NCBI GenBank assembly: GCA_948567375.1
Contig: OX419755.1
Coordinates: forward strand, 58,539,945 to 58,603,944
Origin: Lunularia cruciata
Lineage: Eukaryota > Streptophyta > Marchantiopsida > Lunulariales > Lunulariaceae
Direction of reading: 5' to 3'
Length of the DNA stretch: 64,000 nt
How positions within the stretch are numbered: the stretch's first letter is position 1; each line of letters opens with the position of its first letter. The notes under the pieces are model-generated. The model was not told the origin of the DNA, ran no database searches, and saw nothing but the letters and a program-made list of their open reading frames with translations. This document shows positions 60,032 to 64,000 of the stretch, piece by piece. The position numbers and the translations under genes were made by a program.

Positions 60032-63000
60032 TCATTTGGCAATCTTTCTTCTTTCATTGGGATTTCTGCGCCCCCCATATATAGCAGCTGCTGTTCTAAC
60101 TCCAGCACCTTTTGAACCTTTCCTTTCATGTGAGAGCGAAAACACCACATCAGAGGAGCTAAATGCCTCAAATTCCTGCAAAAGAAGTAAAACCATTACC
60201 ATTCGCATCCAAAGTATTAATGATCCGCTTGACTTGACGAGACTCGCTATGCCGCCCCCAGCAGCCTACTCAAATCAAATTGTCAAAATCCTTACTAAAA
60301 TTACATACAAACAGTCAGTTTGTATGCAATTTATACAGGTTACAAAACCGCAGTGTGTTCTTGGACTAAAGAAATAGACCTTTGCATTTCAGCTGAATAA
60401 ACTTACAGGCTTCTTGACTTTGTGAGGCTTGGCGGGCAGCTGATCTTCCCTCAAAATCGGGTTCTTTATCGCCCCTTCTCTCCCTCCTTTTGGGAGCGGC
60501 AAAGAATACTGCTCGAATACACGGGGCTAACTTTGGTCAAAAGGTGCCAACACAAAAGAAGTGACAAGAAAATCGATGGTCACCTTCACTAAATCCAAGG
60601 TAATAAAGTAGATAAGGTTCATACAGAGAATTCTCAGTTCTTGCATTTAGCACGAGATAAATTCGCAAACTGTGTAGCGGGTATACATATAAAACAGGTC
60701 AGATTCCGTTCAACACTATCATGCGACCATCTGAGCAATTCAATGCGACTGAGCTTCTAGAGTGATGAACTTACCCTCGTGCCTCGAAGAATAGGGCGGC
60801 GATTTCGACCAGCATGTACACTCCCATTAGGTCCAACAGTTATTGCCACCTTGAATAAGGTACCCCCGTTACCACACTTCGGACAAAAGAGACGTCCACT
60901 TTCGTTGGTTGTCTTCCCACAAGCTTGGCATTTTAATATCCACCTACAATCACAGTTGGGCGTGTCAAGTTAATATCACTGTCTTTGAGAAGCAGAAATA
61001 CTGAAAGGTCTGGAATTGGACACTTCGTGTCGCAAAAACTACTAGAAGATGAATCAACAGTTATCTGAGTTTCAACAGATGGAATGCTCAACACATACTT
61101 GTTTAATTCCTTGATGTGCTGGCCAGAAGTTGACAGAAGCCGTAGCCCCATTTGCAGAATCACGTTCTGCATGGCATAATCGCCGGTCATGCACGCGATG
61201 CTAGAGGTCGATGTTGGACCTATACTCCAATTTTGCTCACTATTTAGACCTGAAGTAGTATCTGCATTGCTAACACTGTCGTCGAAATGGCTCTCGTCAT
61301 CAAAATTTTCATCTCCATCTATCTGTCCCTCCTCGTCGCTGAGCCCTCCATCTCTCACCTCTTGAAAATCACACCCGTTATCAGCCAACAGGGTCCCTTC
61401 CTTCTCCCCTCCTGTACCAGAACTCAAGTCAGATCTGAAGAAGGCAACGGCTTGCGCTGCTCCTTGTTCTGCAGAACCATTGTTAGACTTGACTGCTTCC
61501 TTTTGAGCTGCTAAAGATTCTTCGTACTCCTGCCGTGCAGCCTTTCTTGCTGCCCTCTTCATATACAGACGTTTCGTGCTTCTGCTTAAAGCTCTCTCCC
61601 AGTCATCTCCATTGTCCGGATCCACCCCAACAGAGATCTTCTTCCCTTCGACGACTATAAAGTCCTGCGAAGAGCTATCAGAAGTACCCAGAGCGCCTTT
61701 CTCTACATGGCTATCGTTAACATGAGAAACGTGGACGCTACTTACGGCAGATGGAATACCCTCGGAATGTCGAGGAGGGAATGACTCAGTTGTAGAAGCT
61801 TCAGACGAGATATTTCCATCGCTCTTCGATCCAAGAGTAACGGCGGGTTTCGGTGTTTGTTCCCTCTCTCTAGCGGTACCAGAAACACGAGTATCTCCCG
61901 CCGAGATTGAACCCACATCGTCCAGAGATAATTCTTTTACGCCCAGAATCCGAGATCCGGTGTTGACATCCTCTCCGTCCTCGTCAATAGCTTCCCATTC
62001 TTCGGGGTTCGCCACAGATCCCCATCCCGGTGGATCTTTCGATCGATATCCTTTGCTTGAAGGAGTAAGTGTAAGAGGAGGAGGTTGCGTGCGAATATGG
62101 TCGGTCCCATGCACTTGTGCTTCCAAAGTGTATGTCAGTGCAATAAGCTTCAAATCCACTTCCGAGAGTGCTTGCAAATCTCCAGTCCCCCGAGAGAACT
62201 GAACCACTGCCAGTGTAACAATACATTAGAACCCAGACAAAGGTTCTTTAACTAGAGTGGTACACAGAACACATTCCCAAGTTGGCCGCGTTTCCGATTT
62301 CAGTTTTTTTCTAGAAGACATGTTCTAATCACCCCAAGAAGCGGACGTTCCATAACATCCAAGTCCTGGATGAAATACTGTAGGCGAGCTAGTTTGCAAC
62401 CGTACAGTACTTATTCACTCAAAATTTGACTACTTCATCGAGTTCCCTTCCCTCCCCACATCTCTCACACAGACTCAACTGTCTACCAAGACTTCCTGGC
62501 AAGTTCGGCAGCGCTCGCTAATTTCCACTTATTCCTCGTCATTTCCTAGCTGTGACAGTGCCTCACGCCTCCTCTTGCATCCTCGACTATGGACTCCCAG
62601 CTTCTGGATATCAGGCACTTCCTCCCTCCCTTCATTCCAAGCCAGCTTCACACCATTCTCGAATCCATAATTTCGAACATCAATTGGAATCGTGACGACA
62701 TCTCGGAATTGCTGCGAAATTCTTCCGTTTGAGTTCTTTGGATTATAATGCGTCAGTGTGTTTTATATCCTCTTGCCGTGTATGGACATTGTCAAGTGGG
62801 TATCTAATCATAAAATGTATTGCATTTTGCTCTTTCCTACTACTCCGCCTCCCCACGGATTGCTGATTTCTCATAGCTCCGTTTCATGATCCTCAAAAAC
62901 TACGTCGTCCACAAATCCAATAATGTAGAGAACAGAAAAGCTCATGTAATTCTAATATCTCTTCAGCAAAATTCCTTTATTTGCAAAATTTGCTGCTTGC

Positions 63001-63385
63001 CAAAGGTCTGTTGGTGAATTGATTAGCAAATGCTAAATTCAGCTCAGAAATGGAAAACGGGAAGCCTACCTTTCGAAAGAGACTCCTCGGACGGCTCCAC
63101 ACACCTGATTTCCACAGGGAGAGTAACTAAATGAAATCGAGAAGCGGGATCTCTGACCTCCTGAAGAACCTCTTTGACCGTAAAATATTGGTCGGCTATG
63201 CCTGAAAGTCGAATTCCTCCACCAATTATCGCATTCGCGTCAACTACCACAGTTTTGAGTCCAGCAGTTGACAGCAGTGACGGAATGTCAATCTTCTGCT
63301 CCACCGCTGCTTCCTTCCTCGCTATGGCAGCCCATCCTCCCCCACCTCCGCCCTCTCCTCTCATAGTCATCGTCATACTCGACAA
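60032..63385 (-). CDS. NOB1: NOB1, endonuclease that matures 18S rRNA
   Basis: Five minus-strand exons join in frame with GT-AG borders: 63385-63070, 62206-61099, 60943-60775, 60508-60407, 60175-60032, giving 612 residues, near plant NOB1 length. NOB1 cleaves the 3' end of 18S rRNA (site D) in pre-40S particles. The PIN nuclease domain shows VVVDANAIIGGG (Asp 49), VKEVLQEVRD, and, after a long acidic insertion typical of plant NOB1, ITGDYAMQNVILQMGLRLL. The zinc ribbon has C480, C483, C495 and C498 (KCQACG, LFCPKCG), followed by GTLFKVAITVGPNG, LPLPKGGREGAIKNPILRED and the conserved tail GGRRNPNERR. I chose the first ATG (MSSMTMTM); the second or third Met is possible. A telomere-motif box lies about 90 bp upstream. 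It is convergent with the transporter gene. No damage is seen. Confidence 0.93.
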
Positions 63386-64000
63386 TTTCTGCTTAATTCT
63401 TATTCTTCTTCTTCCTCAACAACGAAACTCTCCTGTGAACCGGAGAATTTGGCAATCAGAGAGTTCATTCAGAGCCCTAACCCTAAAGGCCCCGCGAAAC
63501 ACGTGGCGCATACATGGCACCTACATGGAAATCTACGTGGAAGTCCTACATGGCAGTCGAGAGGACAGGACAAAGAGAACTACCGCAACCAAGCAAGGTC
63601 CGGATGAACGACAAAAGCCAAAGGCACTCTCTCGCTCCTTCTGTCTCTCCAGAGAAATCGCGGAGGAATGGGAGGAAGGGATGGAGGATGGAGCTCTCGT
63701 GTAATTTACGCTTTCTGGGTCTTCATTGGGGATGAAGAATGGATGAAGTGATGTCTGGACCCCTTCCCGCGGACGAAGTAGTAGTTCTGCGATACTCTTT
63801 GCTTTGCGGATCACTTTCATGAAAAAGGAAGAAGGGGAAGACAACGAGCGGAAGGGGGTGAAATTGGAGAACAGCGAACGGTGGGAGATTGATTGACCGA
63901 CCGGTGATCTCTAGGGAGTGGGGGATCAATCATTTAGTGACAGGAGAGAAGAAGACGACCGACGAGAGGAGAGGTCTGTTGGTGCAGACAATTGGGGTAT
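63386..64000. other. NOB1 5' flank, possibly a divergent promoter
   Basis: The part at about 63,508-63,560 holds four imperfect 12-13-bp tandem repeats built on CTACATGG. The rest is GA/AG-rich. Frames on both strands to the window end lack recognisable features. A gene beyond the window could share this promoter, but nothing here shows it. Confidence 0.45.
63475..63487. promoter_or_regulatory. Telo-box upstream of NOB1
   Basis: CCCTAACCCTAAA lies about 90 bp before the NOB1 start codon. Telo-boxes (AAACCCTAA type) are common in plant promoters of ribosomal-protein and ribosome-biogenesis genes, where they boost expression in dividing cells. It contains two telomere-type units in tandem. Confidence 0.6.

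Noticed and set aside
63174-63704. 176-codon plus-strand frame over the NOB1 start
   Set aside because: It overlaps NOB1 exon 1 in antisense and has no domain; NOB1 explains the coding signal.

Overview
The window reads as nuclear DNA of a land plant, most likely a bryophyte-grade plant (moss or liverwort); I cannot name the species. Three host genes have plant-type introns and plant-type products. A piece of chloroplast rpoB-rpoC1, still carrying its group II intron, lies between two of them, and a telomere-motif box sits just upstream of the ribosome-biogenesis gene. This is inference from protein resemblance recalled from memory, not from a search.

Layout. Bases 1-13,030 are AT-rich, mostly non-coding DNA holding a possible organellar group II intron remnant (about 0.8-1.86 kb) and two decayed copies of a reverse-transcriptase element (3.0-7.0 kb and 8.9-9.7 kb). 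Bases 13,032-38,405 are a nest of two related Ty3/gypsy-like retroelements. An older minus-strand copy (13,032-20,220 plus 33,642-38,405) is split inside its protease by a younger plus-strand copy (20,221-33,641). Five solo LTRs of an unrelated family and a 2.9-kb insertion rich in C and T interrupt them. Bases 38,406-40,740 are AT-rich and empty. Bases 40,900-64,000 are a gene island: LEO1 (Paf1 complex, + strand), a nuclear plastid insert, a nodulin-like/MFS membrane transporter (+ strand) and NOB1 (18S rRNA maturation endonuclease, - strand).

The unusual content is the retroelement family. In order it encodes gag with two zinc knuckles, an aspartic protease, a cytosine-C5 DNA methyltransferase with recognisable motifs I, IV (PCQ), VI, VIII and X, a Ty3-type reverse transcriptase/RNase H, a DDE integrase, and a PHD finger after the integrase. 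Both copies share this plan, apart from decay. Their ends also agree with each other but not with ordinary LTRs: a block of about 400-430 bp (A) stands alone at the 5' end, while the 3' end is B-A-B with B about 105-119 bp. An antisense tRNA-like sequence sits in the leader of both copies. All of these element genes are pseudogenes, broken mostly by in-frame stops, many of them TAG.

The three host genes look intact: every exon junction I placed has GT-AG borders and the joined reading frame stays open. They have no obvious functional link to one another beyond basic gene expression (LEO1, NOB1).
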